Shown in pieces: positions 17,090 to 26,767 of a stretch of 64,000 nucleotides of DNA; within the stretch, counting starts at the first letter, position 1, and every line of letters begins with the position of its first letter. The stretch is taken from assembly GCA_029233925.1 (NCBI GenBank), contig JARGOX010000014.1, positions 22,429-86,428 of the forward strand, in the 5' to 3' direction. A model generated the notes under the pieces. It saw only the letters and a list, made by a program, of their open reading frames with translations, did not search any database and had not been told where the DNA came from. Made by a program: the position numbers and the translations under genes. This stretch comes from Rhizobiaceae bacterium. Its GTDB lineage: Bacteria; Pseudomonadota; Alphaproteobacteria; Rhizobiales; Rhizobiaceae.

Positions 17090-18177
17090 GCCTTGGCGCC
17101 CCGCTTTCCATGACCGATCAGCGATGCGGATTGTTCATCAAGGGGCCAGCGTGAACGCGGTGCAACCTCCAGTCCGTCAGCAGCAAAGTTCAGTGCCATG
17201 CGTTCAGCCGCCGCCCAGGCAATCATCACGGCATTGTCGGTGCACAATGCGATCGGCGGGGCAACGAATTGAAAACCCTTCTTGCGGCACAGGTCCTGCA
17301 GCGCCAGACGGATCTGCTGGTTGGCTGCGACACCGCCGGCGACCACCAGAGCGGGGGCCTGGCCGACCCGTTCTTCATTGAACCGGTCGAGACTGCGGCC
17401 GACACGCTCACGCAGGGTTGCGGTGATGGCGTGCTGGAATGAGGCGCAGATATCGGCCACATCCTGCTCGGCCAATGGCACCAGGGTCTGGGCTGTTTGT
17501 CGCACGGCGGTTTTCAGCCCGGAAAAGGAAAAGTCGAGACGTTTGTCTCCGCGTAACGGCATCGGCAGATTGAAGCGCTTTGCATCGCCGCGAAGGGCCA
17601 TTCTTTCGACGGCAGGGCCACCCGGATAATCAAGACCAAGCAATTTGGCGGTCTTGTCGAAGGCTTCACCCAGGGCATCATCTATGGTTGTTCCCCATCG
17701 CTGATAGTCACCCACGCCGCGCACCAGCAGCATTTGCGTGTGACCACCCGATACCAGCAGCAGCAGGTAGGGAAAGGCAAGACCATCTGTCAGGCGGGCC
17801 GTCAGCGCATGACCTTCAAGATGGTTGATCGCATAGAGCGGCTTGTCGGTCGCCGCTGCCAATGCTTTTCCCGTCATCAGACCGACGATCAATCCACCGA
17901 TCAATCCGGGCCCCGATGTGGCGGCGATGGCATCGACCTCAGACAGTGAGACCTCCGCTTGGCTGAGCGCCTGTTCGATCAGGCCGTCGAGTGCCTCGAC
18001 ATGCGCACGGGCGGCAATTTCCGGCACGACGCCACCGAAGGCTGCGTGTTCCTCCAACTGGCTGAACACGACGCTGGAGAGGATCTCCCCGCTGCCATCA
18101 GCATTGCGCTGAACAACAGCGGCGGCTGTTTCGTCGCAGCTGGTTTCGATGCCGAGTATGCGGATTGTTGTTTCCAT
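17086..18177 (-). CDS. tsaD: tRNA N6-adenosine threonylcarbamoyltransferase
   Basis: A 363-residue TsaD/Gcp protein that, with TsaB and TsaE, transfers threonylcarbamoyl to A37 of ANN-decoding tRNAs. It opens [17 protein letters not shown]; the metal-binding [12 protein letters not shown], the [15 protein letters not shown] strand, the [14 protein letters not shown] loop and the C-terminal [16 protein letters not shown] are all present. The ATG at 18177 is preferred to a frame open to 18495, which would overlap hemC. It is divergent from hemC with a 72-bp shared promoter region, a common alphaproteobacterial arrangement. Confidence 0.97.
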   Translation of the reverse strand: METTIRILGIETSCDETAAAVVQRNADGSGEILSSVVFSQLEEHAAFGGVVPEIAARAHVEALDGLIEQALSQAEVSLSEVDAIAATSGPGLIGGLIVGLMTGKALAAATDKPLYAINHLEGHALTARLTDGLAFPYLLLLVSGGHTQMLLVRGVGDYQRWGTTIDDALGEAFDKTAKLLGLDYPGGPAVERMALRGDAKRFNLPMPLRGDKRLDFSFSGLKTAVRQTAQTLVPLAEQDVADICASFQHAITATLRERVGRSLDRFNEERVGQAPALVVAGGVAANQQIRLALQDLCRKKGFQFVAPPIALCTDNAVMIAWAAAERMALNFAADGLEVAPRSRWPLDEQSASLIGHGKRGAKA

Positions 18178-18249
18178 AGACCGTTTCGATGATTGCGGAA
18201 CGTTGAATTCATGTTTACCTGTGCCTCTGGTAATTACGGAATTCAACAG

Positions 18250-19179
18250 ATGCAAACAAAACCTTTTCGAATCGGAACGCGCGGCAGCCCGCTGGCACTG
18301 GCACAGGCCGTGGAAACCCGGGACCGGCTGATGGCCGCGCATGGGTTGCCGCAGGAGGCCTGCGAGATAGTCGTGATCTCGACCAAGGGGGATCGGGTCA
18401 CCGATCGCCCGCTTTCGGAGATCGGTGGAAAGGGCTTGTTCACCGAGGAAATTGAAGCCCAACTCGCAGATGGCCGAATCGACATCGCCGTTCATTCCTC
18501 AAAGGACATGCCGACCCAATTGCCAGAAGGTCTTTATCTGTCGGCGTTTCTGCCCCGTGAAGATGTTCGCGATGCCTTCATTGGTCGTGCAGCCTCCACA
18601 ATCGACCAATTGCCGCAGGGGGCCGTGGTGGGCACCTCATCGCTGCGGCGTCAGGCGCTGGTGCGCCGCAATCGCCCGGATTTGAAAGTCATCTCGTTTC
18701 GCGGTAATGTTCAGACCAGAATGCGCAAACTCGAAGAAGGCCAGGTCGATGGTACGCTTTTGGCGCTGGCGGGTTTGAGGCGGCTTGGCAGGGAAGATTA
18801 CGCAACGGATATTCTGAACACAGACACATTTCTTCCGGCGCCCGGCCAGGGTGCTATTTGCATTGAAAGCCGTTGCGGTGATGGCCCTATCGATTCCATG
18901 CTGGCTACCATCAACCACCGGGAAACCGAAATGGCGCTCACCTGCGAACGGGCGTTTCTTGCGTCGCTTGACGGGTCATGCCGCACGCCCATTGGTGCAT
19001 TGGCAAGGATTGACGGCACGCGGATGCAGTTTTCCGGGCTGATCCTGACACCGGATGGCAAAACAAGCTTTGAGGTGACCCGCGAGGGTGCGGCAAGTCA
19101 GGCGCTGGAGCTGGGCCAATCGGCGGGTGAGGAAATCAAGATGAAGGCTGGACCGGGGTTTTTTGAAAGCTGGATATAG
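18250..19179 (+). CDS. hemC: Hydroxymethylbilane synthase (porphobilinogen deaminase)
   Basis: A 309-residue enzyme joining four porphobilinogens into hydroxymethylbilane. It opens [15 protein letters not shown] and has [43 protein letters not shown] and [26 protein letters not shown] contains the Cys that holds the dipyrromethane cofactor. The ATG at 18250 matches homologues; an earlier in-frame ATG at 18193 lies in the intergenic region. hemD starts at the next base after the stop. Confidence 0.97.
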   Translation: MQTKPFRIGTRGSPLALAQAVETRDRLMAAHGLPQEACEIVVISTKGDRVTDRPLSEIGGKGLFTEEIEAQLADGRIDIAVHSSKDMPTQLPEGLYLSAFLPREDVRDAFIGRAASTIDQLPQGAVVGTSSLRRQALVRRNRPDLKVISFRGNVQTRMRKLEEGQVDGTLLALAGLRRLGREDYATDILNTDTFLPAPGQGAICIESRCGDGPIDSMLATINHRETEMALTCERAFLASLDGSCRTPIGALARIDGTRMQFSGLILTPDGKTSFEVTREGAASQALELGQSAGEEIKMKAGPGFFESWI

Positions 19180-19932
19180 ATGCGCGTCCTTGTCACACGA
19201 CCTGAACCCGGCGCAAGCCGCACAACCGCCACTTTGCTCGAAATGGGTCATCAGCCGCTTGTCATGTCGCTGACGCGCACCATTGCACTGAAGGCCAGCA
19301 AAGCAAAACTGCAGGCAGGCGGGGCCGGTGCCTTTGCAGTTACCAGCGCTGCGGCCATCGCCTGCTGGCACCGCCTCGGCATAGACCCCCAATGTTTCGG
19401 AATGCCGCTCTATGTTGTCGGCTCCCGGACGGAAGAAGCGGCCATGGACGCCGGATTTCTCGATGTGCGCATGGGAGGGGGAGATGGCAGGCAATTGGTT
19501 GCTGTCATCCTTGGTGATCTCGATTCCGGCAAACTGTGGCTGTCTTCGGAAGAGAAGCTCGTCTATGTCGCCGGAAAAATCCGTCACGGATGTTTTGAAG
19601 ACGGAATCAGGGCTGAAAAATTGCCGATTTCACTGGTGGAAGTCTATGATACACAGAATATAAGTTATTCAACTGACTTTGTGTCAAAGCTTTTTATGCC
19701 TGAACCACCAGATGCCATCGCGTTTTATTCCCGCAATACCGGTGAAGCGTTTTTCCACCTCGTCGAGCGGGAAAATCTGTTGAATCGTCTGAAGAAGTGC
19801 CGGTTTTTATGCCTGAGCGGTCAGGTATCGGGGATCATACCAGACCAATTTCGCGGTCAGATCCTCATCGCTGCCTTTCCGGACGAGGCGAGCCTGCTGG
19901 CGCTGCTTGATTCAGGTCATACACTATCCTGA
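19180..19932 (+). CDS. hemD: Uroporphyrinogen-III synthase
   Basis: A 250-residue HemD, a weakly conserved family recognised here by its opening (MRVLVTRPEPGASRTTATLLEMGHQPLV), AVTSAAAIACW, YVVGSRTEEAA, and a second half with PDAIAFYSRNTGEAFF and FLCLSGQVSGII. It cyclises hydroxymethylbilane with inversion of ring D. The ATG abuts the hemC stop with no spacer, so translation is probably coupled. Position after hemC raises confidence beyond the sequence alone. Confidence 0.92.
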   Translation: MRVLVTRPEPGASRTTATLLEMGHQPLVMSLTRTIALKASKAKLQAGGAGAFAVTSAAAIACWHRLGIDPQCFGMPLYVVGSRTEEAAMDAGFLDVRMGGGDGRQLVAVILGDLDSGKLWLSSEEKLVYVAGKIRHGCFEDGIRAEKLPISLVEVYDTQNISYSTDFVSKLFMPEPPDAIAFYSRNTGEAFFHLVERENLLNRLKKCRFLCLSGQVSGIIPDQFRGQILIAAFPDEASLLALLDSGHTLS

Positions 19933-20041
19933 CGAATTCGCGCTTATATCGCTTCCATAGGGAATACGCCGGTACTAGGTTCATCCGAGACTTAAGAGTG
20001 GTCCGAAATATTCTTCATTTGTCATTTCGAGAGGATTCTCC

Positions 20042-21733
20042 ATGGCACAGGGCAGCAAGCCACGTCACTCGCGCAGCACGCGCATACCGGTAACCATTGA
20101 TCTGGAGCCAGAGGCCATCAGCAAGGGCGCTGCTGCCAAAAAGGATGCGGGCGCGACAAAGCAGACAGCTACGCCAGGTGACAAGCCGGCGTCTGGCGCC
20201 GCCAAGCCCGCTTCAGTGGCGACACCTGACACGAAGAACACACCTGCGGATACCCCAGCGACGTCATCAGGCGTTGCTGCCACGGACAAGCAGAGTTCTG
20301 AATCCGCGCGTAAATCGACCATTCCGTCGATTAAGGCTGGTTCGTCGGACAGGCTGGAGAGTGCAAAGCAGACCGATTCGGTGAAAAATGCTGCGCCAGC
20401 ATCAAACGCTCCAGAATCTGCTGCGCCTGCAGCCAAAACCGCTGACCCGGGGAAATCTCCGTCTGCAGGAACGGCATCCGCTAACAGTGGATCGTCAGCA
20501 AAATCTGCATCCGGAAATGGTGGCGGCAGTGCTGGCGGAAGCCGCAGTGGCGGCTTTGGTGCCATCGGCGCGGGTCTGGCAGGCGGTGTTGTGGCGATCG
20601 CCCTTTATGCAGGTCTGCAATGGGGCGGTGTTCTTCCCAATCTGGGCTCTGGCAGCGCAGGCTCGAGCAGCGCGGATTCCGGCAGCGTCGGCGCCACGCT
20701 TTCTGCCGATGTGACAGCGCAGCTTGATGCGTTGAAGCAATCGGTAGCGGCGCTCGAAAATTCGGCGAAGAGCGGATCGGAATCGATTGTCGAGGGGCTG
20801 GAAGGCCGCATTGGCGCTTTGGAGACGCGGGTGGAATCGTCCGTGACTGGACAGAGCAGTGCCTTGCCGGCGGACCTGGAAGAGAAAATTGCCAGCCTTG
20901 AGGAAAAGGTGGAATCTTTGCAGGCATCCGGCAGCAATGATGGGTCTTCGCAATTGCAGGAAAAATTGCTGGCAGTCGAGAAGGTGCAAAACGAACAGGC
21001 AACGGCTTTGAGCGGTTTGCAGGCATCGTTCTCGGGACTGGAAAGTGCATTGAAATCCGCTGGTCAGCAGCAGACCCAGACATTGCAATCCCTGCAGTCC
21101 CGATTGGACGCTGTTGAAAAAACCCTCTCGGGGCCGCGTGAAGATATCAAGGTGGCACGGGCGATTGCCGCAGCCAGTCTGAAAGCGGCGATTGACCGCG
21201 GTGGATCTTTCATGGCGGAACTGGAGGCTTTTGCCAGTGTTGATGGCAGCAATGGGCAAGGCGGGACGGCAGACAGCGCGTCTGTTGATCAGCTTCGCAC
21301 CTATGCGGCCAGTGGCGTGCCGTCACGGTCAAATCTGCTGGCAAGTTTCCCAGCCGCTGCCGATGCAATGATCGATGCAGCCAATGGCGGCAATTCCGAT
21401 GCCGGTCTGGTTGACCGCCTGCTCAACAGTGCCACATCGCTGGTGAAAATTCGCCCGGTCGGGGACGTTTCCGGTGACAGTGTTCAGGCTATTGTTGCCA
21501 GAATGGAAAGCCGTTTGGCCAATGGTGACCTGCAGGGCGCCCTCAATGAATGGAAGACACTGCCGGAAAAAGCGCGCAGCGCATCCGCCGGTTTTTCGAA
21601 GAACCTGGAAGCGCGTATAGAGGTTGAAAAACTGGTAACAGGCACGCTGAGTGCGGCCTTGCCGACAAGCCCGGCGAGCGCAGGGTCGCAAACCCAACCC
21701 GCCCAACAGACCGATGCAGGGAGCCAGAATTAA
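20042..21733 (+). CDS. Mitofilin/Mic60-family inner membrane protein (COG4223)
   Basis: A 563-residue protein with a long Ala/Ser/Lys-rich disordered N-terminus (residues 1-175) and one transmembrane helix (GAIGAGLAGGVVAIALYAGL, about 178-197). A coiled coil follows (about 220-370, rich in L, E, K, S and Q), then a C-terminal helical mitofilin-like domain (IKVARAIAAASLKAAIDRGG through NLEARIEVEKLVTGTLS). Alphaproteobacterial Mic60 homologues have this architecture and sit beside hemC/hemD and a HemY-like gene; they are the proposed ancestors of mitochondrial MICOS Mic60. GAGAGG lies 7 nt before the ATG. It would act at inner-outer membrane contacts or membrane curvature; this is inferred from the family. 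Confidence 0.85.
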   Translation: MAQGSKPRHSRSTRIPVTIDLEPEAISKGAAAKKDAGATKQTATPGDKPASGAAKPASVATPDTKNTPADTPATSSGVAATDKQSSESARKSTIPSIKAGSSDRLESAKQTDSVKNAAPASNAPESAAPAAKTADPGKSPSAGTASANSGSSAKSASGNGGGSAGGSRSGGFGAIGAGLAGGVVAIALYAGLQWGGVLPNLGSGSAGSSSADSGSVGATLSADVTAQLDALKQSVAALENSAKSGSESIVEGLEGRIGALETRVESSVTGQSSALPADLEEKIASLEEKVESLQASGSNDGSSQLQEKLLAVEKVQNEQATALSGLQASFSGLESALKSAGQQQTQTLQSLQSRLDAVEKTLSGPREDIKVARAIAAASLKAAIDRGGSFMAELEAFASVDGSNGQGGTADSASVDQLRTYAASGVPSRSNLLASFPAAADAMIDAANGGNSDAGLVDRLLNSATSLVKIRPVGDVSGDSVQAIVARMESRLANGDLQGALNEWKTLPEKARSASAGFSKNLEARIEVEKLVTGTLSAALPTSPASAGSQTQPAQQTDAGSQN

Positions 21734-21734
21734 C

Positions 21735-23699
21735 ATGACCCGTTTGCTGATTTATATTCTTGCTGTCTTGGCCTTTGCTATTGGATTTGCATGGCTTGCC
21801 GAAAGGCCTGGCGATCTTGTTTTGAACTGGCAGGGCCAGCGTATCGAAACGTCCCTGATGTTTGCGGTGGCGGTCATTGTCTCGCTGATGGCGCTGATCA
21901 TGTTCAGCTGGTGGCTTATTCGCAGCGTTCTGGCTTCGCCGCAGATGATAACGCGCTATTTCCGTGCCCGCAAAAGAGATCGTGGTTATCAGGCGCTGTC
22001 GACAGGTCTGATTGCGGCGGGCTCTGGTGATGCGGCCACCGCACGCAAGATGACCCAGCGGACCATTGGGCTGCTCAGCGCTGATCAGGAGCCTTTGATT
22101 CATCTGCTTGATGCGCAAACTGCGTTGATCGAGGGCAAGAATGATGAGGCGCGCGCAAAATTTGAGGCCATGTCCGAGGACCCGGAGACACGGGAACTGG
22201 GTCTGCGCGGCCTCTATCTGGAGGCGCGTCGGCTTGGCGCTCTGGAGGCGGCCCAGCATTATGCCGAACAGGCGGCAGAAACAGCGCCGCACCTGCCCTG
22301 GGCAGCCGAGGCAGCACTGGCCTTCAAATCAGCCGAAGGCGCGTGGGATGATGCCTTGCGCATTTTGGAGAAACAGCGGGCTGCACGGGTGATCGACAAG
22401 GCGGCAGCGGACCGCAAGAAGGCTGTTCTTCTGACGGCCAGAGCCACGGACAAGCTTGAAGGCGGTGATGTGTCCGGCGCGCGCACAGATGGTCTGGAGG
22501 CCAACAGGCTGGCGGCAACCCTGGTTCCCGCTGCCCTGGTGGCAGCGCAGGCGCTGTTCCGTGAAAACAATCTGAGCAAGGGATCGCGCATTCTGGAAAA
22601 ACTGTGGAAGAGCGCACCGCATCCGGAAGTGGCTGAAGCCTATGTTCATGCCCGCCCTGGTGATTCAACCCATGACCGGTTGAAGCGGGCACAGAAACTT
22701 GAAGGGCTCAAACGCAATCATCGCGAATCCCTGCAGGCAGTCGCCCGGGCAGCGCTGGATGCGCTGGAATTCAAACTGGCACGCGAGAAGGCAGAGGCTG
22801 CATCACGCATGGGTCCCTGTGAAAGCATCTATCTGTTGCTGGCAGATATTGAAGAGGCGGACACCGGCGATCAGGGCCGGGTGCGCCATTGGCTGGCACA
22901 GGCGGTGCGCGCGCCGCGCGATGAGGCCTGGACGGCGGATGGTTATGTGTCCGACCATTGGGCAGCGGTCTCTCCGGTGACGGGCAAACTGGATGTCTTT
23001 GAATGGAAGTTGCCGGTTGAGCAGATTTCCGGACCGGTCCATGATGCCGACAGCATGCGCGATGGCGCGGAACAGGCGATCAAAAGCCTTCCGCCGATTG
23101 CCGCACCCATTGTTGCGCCCGCTCCTGTCCCCGAAAAGCCAGGCAAGAAGCCCGTGGATCCTGTCCAGAAGGAACCTGCGCCAGCTGCGAAAGAGCCGGC
23201 CAAGCCAGTCGAGGGGCCCAAGGCACCCATGCCCGAAACGGCAGCAACAAAAGTTGCGCCTGCTGTGGAAAACGCTGGAAAAAGTGAGGCAAGCCAAGCG
23301 GACAAGACGCCTTTGCCGAAAAAAACCGAGGGCAAACCCAAAACATCGGATGGTCCTGAAAAAAAGGATAGCCCGCAAGAATTGGATGGCCCCGAAAAAT
23401 CGGATAGAGCCAAGGCAATGGATGGGGACGTCATCGTGGCCGAAAAGCCCACGGCAGCCAAGCCTGTGGTGGAGGATAAAAAGGCTGACGATGCGCCGCG
23501 AGCCAAGGACGCTCTTGACGTGGAACCGGCCATTCGTCAGGCGGCAAGTGTGGGTGAGACCCATATTATAACGGATGCAGTTGGCGATGCCCGGGACAAG
23601 GCAAAGAAAACTGATTTCCTGGTAAAGCCTATCGATGATCCCGGAATCGACGATGTAACGACGGAAGATGGGCCAAAATCACGGTTTCGCCTGTTTTGA
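21735..23699 (+). CDS. HemY N-domain / TPR inner membrane protein
   Basis: A 654-residue protein with two N-terminal membrane helices (residues 2-20 and 42-62), the HemY_N pattern (AWLAERPGDLVLNWQGQRIETSL), then TPR-like helices to about residue 430. A roughly 200-residue Lys/Pro/Ala-rich disordered tail follows, with degenerate repeats of the type GPEKxD. Despite the name, HemY-N proteins are not protoporphyrinogen oxidases. The start is 1 nt after the mic60 stop, so the pair is almost certainly one operon, and a shared membrane role is plausible. The tail is unlikely to be folded. Confidence 0.85.
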   Translation: MTRLLIYILAVLAFAIGFAWLAERPGDLVLNWQGQRIETSLMFAVAVIVSLMALIMFSWWLIRSVLASPQMITRYFRARKRDRGYQALSTGLIAAGSGDAATARKMTQRTIGLLSADQEPLIHLLDAQTALIEGKNDEARAKFEAMSEDPETRELGLRGLYLEARRLGALEAAQHYAEQAAETAPHLPWAAEAALAFKSAEGAWDDALRILEKQRAARVIDKAAADRKKAVLLTARATDKLEGGDVSGARTDGLEANRLAATLVPAALVAAQALFRENNLSKGSRILEKLWKSAPHPEVAEAYVHARPGDSTHDRLKRAQKLEGLKRNHRESLQAVARAALDALEFKLAREKAEAASRMGPCESIYLLLADIEEADTGDQGRVRHWLAQAVRAPRDEAWTADGYVSDHWAAVSPVTGKLDVFEWKLPVEQISGPVHDADSMRDGAEQAIKSLPPIAAPIVAPAPVPEKPGKKPVDPVQKEPAPAAKEPAKPVEGPKAPMPETAATKVAPAVENAGKSEASQADKTPLPKKTEGKPKTSDGPEKKDSPQELDGPEKSDRAKAMDGDVIVAEKPTAAKPVVEDKKADDAPRAKDALDVEPAIRQAASVGETHIITDAVGDARDKAKKTDFLVKPIDDPGIDDVTTEDGPKSRFRLF

Positions 23700-23825
23700 T
23701 CTGTCATCGGGTGGGAAAAATATTTCACACTTTCCCTGAATCATTCTAGATTGCGGACGGGACCGGGACATCGGGTCAAGGGCTTGAAATGAAATTGGGG
23801 CGCACACGTGCGGCAGATTTGTTGA

Positions 23826-24293
23826 ATGTTTGAAAAATTACAGAATTTCCTTCAGTCTCTGGGTGGAGATGAAAAGGACGCCTTGACCCGCAACGACCCC
23901 CGTGTCGCAGCAGCGGCCCTGTTCTTTCATGTGATTGATGCAGATGGGGTTGCTGAGCCTGCCGAACGTGAGAAGCTGGGTGAATTGTTGAAGAAGCAAT
24001 ATACGCTCGACAAGGCGGATTTGCAGAAGCTTCTGGAGGCCGGAAAGCAGGCCGAGGATGAATCCGTTGATTTCTATGCATCGACCAGTATCCTCAAGCG
24101 GGCGCTCGATAACGAGCAACGTGTGGCATTTATAGAGTTGATGTGGGAACTCGTTTATGCCGATGGCGTGCGCCATGAGCTTGAAGACAATGTGGTCTGG
24201 CGCGTGGCGGAACTGCTGGGCGTGTCGGATCGCGACAGGGTTTTCATGCGACAGCGGGCTGCCGAGCGCGCCGGTGCGGGAGATGAAAGCTGA
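23826..24293 (+). CDS. TerB-family protein (COG4103)
   Basis: A 155-residue helical protein: AAAALFFHVIDADGVAEPAEREKL, then RVAFIELMWELVYADGVRHELEDNVVWRVAELLGV. The two DADG/YADG metal-binding-type loops are the mark of TerB-like domains. Some relatives sit in tellurite or stress loci, but stand-alone chromosomal members are common and of unknown role. It lies 127 bp after the HemY-type gene and 2 nt before the next start. Confidence 0.85.
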   Translation: MFEKLQNFLQSLGGDEKDALTRNDPRVAAAALFFHVIDADGVAEPAEREKLGELLKKQYTLDKADLQKLLEAGKQAEDESVDFYASTSILKRALDNEQRVAFIELMWELVYADGVRHELEDNVVWRVAELLGVSDRDRVFMRQRAAERAGAGDES

Positions 24294-24295
24294 AT

Positions 24296-25105
24296 ATGCT
24301 GCAGGATATGAACCCGAAAGGTCCGAAATTGCAGGAACTGCGTTCTGAAGGGCCGATTGCCCGGAGAAATGAACAAAACAAAATTCTGGTCATTCTGCAT
24401 CAGGAAAGTTCAAGCCCCGGACGGGTCGGGCAGATGTTGCAGCAGGCCGGTTTTGAACTTGATATACGAAAGCACGTTCTGGGTGATCCGCTGCCCACGA
24501 CATTGCGCGACCATGTGGGCGCTGTCGTATTCGGTGGGCCGATGAGTGCCAATGACGATGACGCCTGTGTGCGCAACGAGATCGACTGGCATGAGATCCC
24601 CCTGAGAGAGAACAAACCTTATCTCGGCATATGTCTGGGCGCCCAGATGCTGGTGCGCCATCTGGGTGGCACCGTCACTGGCCATGAGGACGGATTGGCG
24701 GAAATAGGCTGGTATCCGCTGCAGGCGACCAAGAGCGGCATGGCCCTGATGCAATGGCCGAACATGGTTTACCAGTTTCATCGCGAGGGCTTCAGCCTGC
24801 CCCAAGGGGCCGAACTGCTGGCAACGGCGCAAGATTATCCCAATCAGGCCTTTCGTTATGGCGAAAATGCCTGGGGCGTCCAGTTCCATGCGGAATTGAC
24901 GCAGATCATGATGCAGCGATGGGTGGTGCGCGGTGCCCACCGGTTCGAACTGCCGGGGGCTCAGCAGGGGCACGCCCATCTCAGCGGTCGGCTGCACCAT
25001 GACGCCCTTTTGCGCCAATGGCTGGCAGAGCTGTTGGAGCGCATATTTGGAAAGAAGATATTGCTCCACGGCCACCAAAGGCCGGTTCAGGTTTTCTCCG
25101 ATTGA
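24296..25105 (+). CDS. Class I glutamine amidotransferase (GMP synthase-like)
   Basis: A 269-residue stand-alone amidotransferase of the COG0518 type. The catalytic Cys is in YLGICLGAQMLVRHLGG and the His in GVQFHAELT; GGPMSANDDD and NMVYQFHREGFSLP are also typical. No synthetase domain is attached. Such proteins may act on gamma-glutamyl compounds; the substrate is unknown. An in-frame ATG at 24308 is an alternative start. Its 3' end overlaps the convergent MFS gene by 19 nt. Confidence 0.85.
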   Translation: MLQDMNPKGPKLQELRSEGPIARRNEQNKILVILHQESSSPGRVGQMLQQAGFELDIRKHVLGDPLPTTLRDHVGAVVFGGPMSANDDDACVRNEIDWHEIPLRENKPYLGICLGAQMLVRHLGGTVTGHEDGLAEIGWYPLQATKSGMALMQWPNMVYQFHREGFSLPQGAELLATAQDYPNQAFRYGENAWGVQFHAELTQIMMQRWVVRGAHRFELPGAQQGHAHLSGRLHHDALLRQWLAELLERIFGKKILLHGHQRPVQVFSD

Positions 25106-26343
25106 TCGACGGCCTGGGTGAGATGCTGAATCTTGCGCAATGCGGGGAAATACACAGCCCACAAGCCGGCAACGGCGACAGCGCCTATGCCGCCAAAAAC
25201 GACTGCCGGTGCTGCACCGATCAGCGCTGCCATGCCGCCGGCGCGAAACTCTCCCAATTCATTTGATGCGCCAATGAACACCATATTGACGGCACTGACA
25301 CGTCCACGCAGGCTGTCCGGCGTCCAAAGCTGGATCAATGTCTGCCGCACATAAACCGAGATCATGTCGGCAGCACCCATGGTGACAAGCGCCACAATGG
25401 ATAGCCATGGAATGGTCGAAAGACCAAAGACGATGGTGGCAACGCCGAATATGCCGACGGAGACAAACATCGCCACGCCCGCATTTCTTTGAAACGGGTG
25501 TGCGGCGAGATAAAGCGCCATGGCAATGGCGCCAATGGCAGGAGCGGCCCGCAGCACGCCAAGTCCCCAGGGTCCGAGCTCCAGGATGTCGCGGGCAAAG
25601 ATCGGCATGAGCGCGATGGCGCCGCCGAGCAGCACGGCAAACATGTCGAGGGAAATGGCGCCAAGCACAATTTTTTCACGCCAGATATAGCGAAACCCGG
25701 CAGACAGTGTTTCCCAGCTCTGGTTGTGAACGCCGCGTTGTTGCGGCGGCTTGGGAATGGTGAAAATCAGCACTGAAGCAATGGCGAACACGGCGACACT
25801 CAGCCAATAGGGCACGGTGTCGCCCAAACCGTAAAGCAGGCCGCCTGCAACGGGACCGGTAATGGTTGCCAATTGCCAAGCGGATGAATTCCAGGCGATG
25901 GCATTGGCGAGATCTTTTTCCGAGACCAGATTGGGCGCCAGTGCGGTCGAGGCCGGAGAAAAGAAGGCGCGTGCTATGCCAAAGACCAGCAGAACAGCAA
26001 AAACCGGAAGGGGCGATGTCAGACCGCGAACGGTCAGGTACAAAAGGACGATGGCGGCGACCAGACTGACAATTTCGCAAATGCCCATGATGAGGCGGCG
26101 CCCGAAGCGGTCGGAAGCGGCGCCCGTGACGAGTATCAGCACCAGCGCCGGTAAAAATTGCACGAGACCGATAAGACCCAGATCGAAGGGATCACGGGTC
26201 AGATCATAGATCTGCCAACCGACGGCGACACTGATGACCTGCATGCCGAATGCCGACAGAAAACGCGCCAGCCAGTAGCGCATGAAGGACTTGTTTCGAA
26301 AAACCGCAAAGCGATCGGAGACCGGTGGTTCACTGTGCTGCAT
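25087..26343 (-). CDS. MFS transporter (EntS/MFS_3-like exporter)
   Basis: A 418-residue protein with 12 predicted helices. It begins RNKSFMRYWLARFLSAFGMQVISVAVGWQIYDLT, typical of the MFS_3/enterobactin-exporter-like group, with the inter-helix 2-3 loop SDRFGRR and GIARAFFSPASTALAPNLV in helix 4-5. The substrate cannot be predicted; related exporters handle siderophores or drugs. It is transcribed against the plus-strand amidotransferase. Confidence 0.87.
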   Translation of the reverse strand: MQHSEPPVSDRFAVFRNKSFMRYWLARFLSAFGMQVISVAVGWQIYDLTRDPFDLGLIGLVQFLPALVLILVTGAASDRFGRRLIMGICEIVSLVAAIVLLYLTVRGLTSPLPVFAVLLVFGIARAFFSPASTALAPNLVSEKDLANAIAWNSSAWQLATITGPVAGGLLYGLGDTVPYWLSVAVFAIASVLIFTIPKPPQQRGVHNQSWETLSAGFRYIWREKIVLGAISLDMFAVLLGGAIALMPIFARDILELGPWGLGVLRAAPAIGAIAMALYLAAHPFQRNAGVAMFVSVGIFGVATIVFGLSTIPWLSIVALVTMGAADMISVYVRQTLIQLWTPDSLRGRVSAVNMVFIGASNELGEFRAGGMAALIGAAPAVVFGGIGAVAVAGLWAVYFPALRKIQHLTQAVDQSEKT

Positions 26344-26461
26344 GGTTGGCGCGATCTGTATGGGGCATAAGGGTACTTATAATACTTCAGAAAAAATTGC
26401 ATAGGCTTGCCGTTGCACGACACAATGGCTACATGTCAAAAATCAAATAGTGGAGACTGCG

Positions 26462-26752
26462 ATGATTGCCCTGTTTCAGACCATCGATCTGGCCTTGAAT
26501 CTTTATACCTGGATTATTATCGGCAGCGCCATTTTTTCATGGCTCTACGCTTTCAATGTGGTCAATACAAGCAATCGCTTTGTCGGCATGATCGGCGAAT
26601 TTCTGTTCAAGGCCACGGAACCCGCGCTTCGTCCCATTCGGCGGATTGTACCCGATCTGGGTGGGCTGGATATCTCGCCGATTATCCTGCTGCTGATCAT
26701 CTTCTTCATTCGCCGGCTGATGTGGACAAGTCTGGTACCAGCATTGGTGTGA
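26462..26752 (+). CDS. YggT family membrane protein
   Basis: A 96-residue protein with two hydrophobic segments separated by [30 protein letters not shown], the YggT signature. YggT proteins are linked to osmotic tolerance and division-related functions in some bacteria; the role here is not known. The ATG at 26462 has GGAG 6 nt upstream. The usual partner yggU (DUF167) follows, but a mobile element now lies between them. Confidence 0.9.
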   Translation: MIALFQTIDLALNLYTWIIIGSAIFSWLYAFNVVNTSNRFVGMIGEFLFKATEPALRPIRRIVPDLGGLDISPIILLLIIFFIRRLMWTSLVPALV

Positions 26753-26767
26753 TGGTTTCGGCGCCGC

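Noticed and set aside
17086..18495. Longer tsaD frame starting at 18495
   Set aside because: It would overlap hemC by about 250 bp and adds 106 residues absent from TsaD proteins.
24930..24970. tRNA-like GGTTCGAAC sequence
   Set aside because: It codes for HRFELPG within the amidotransferase gene and no acceptor or D-arm pairs around it.
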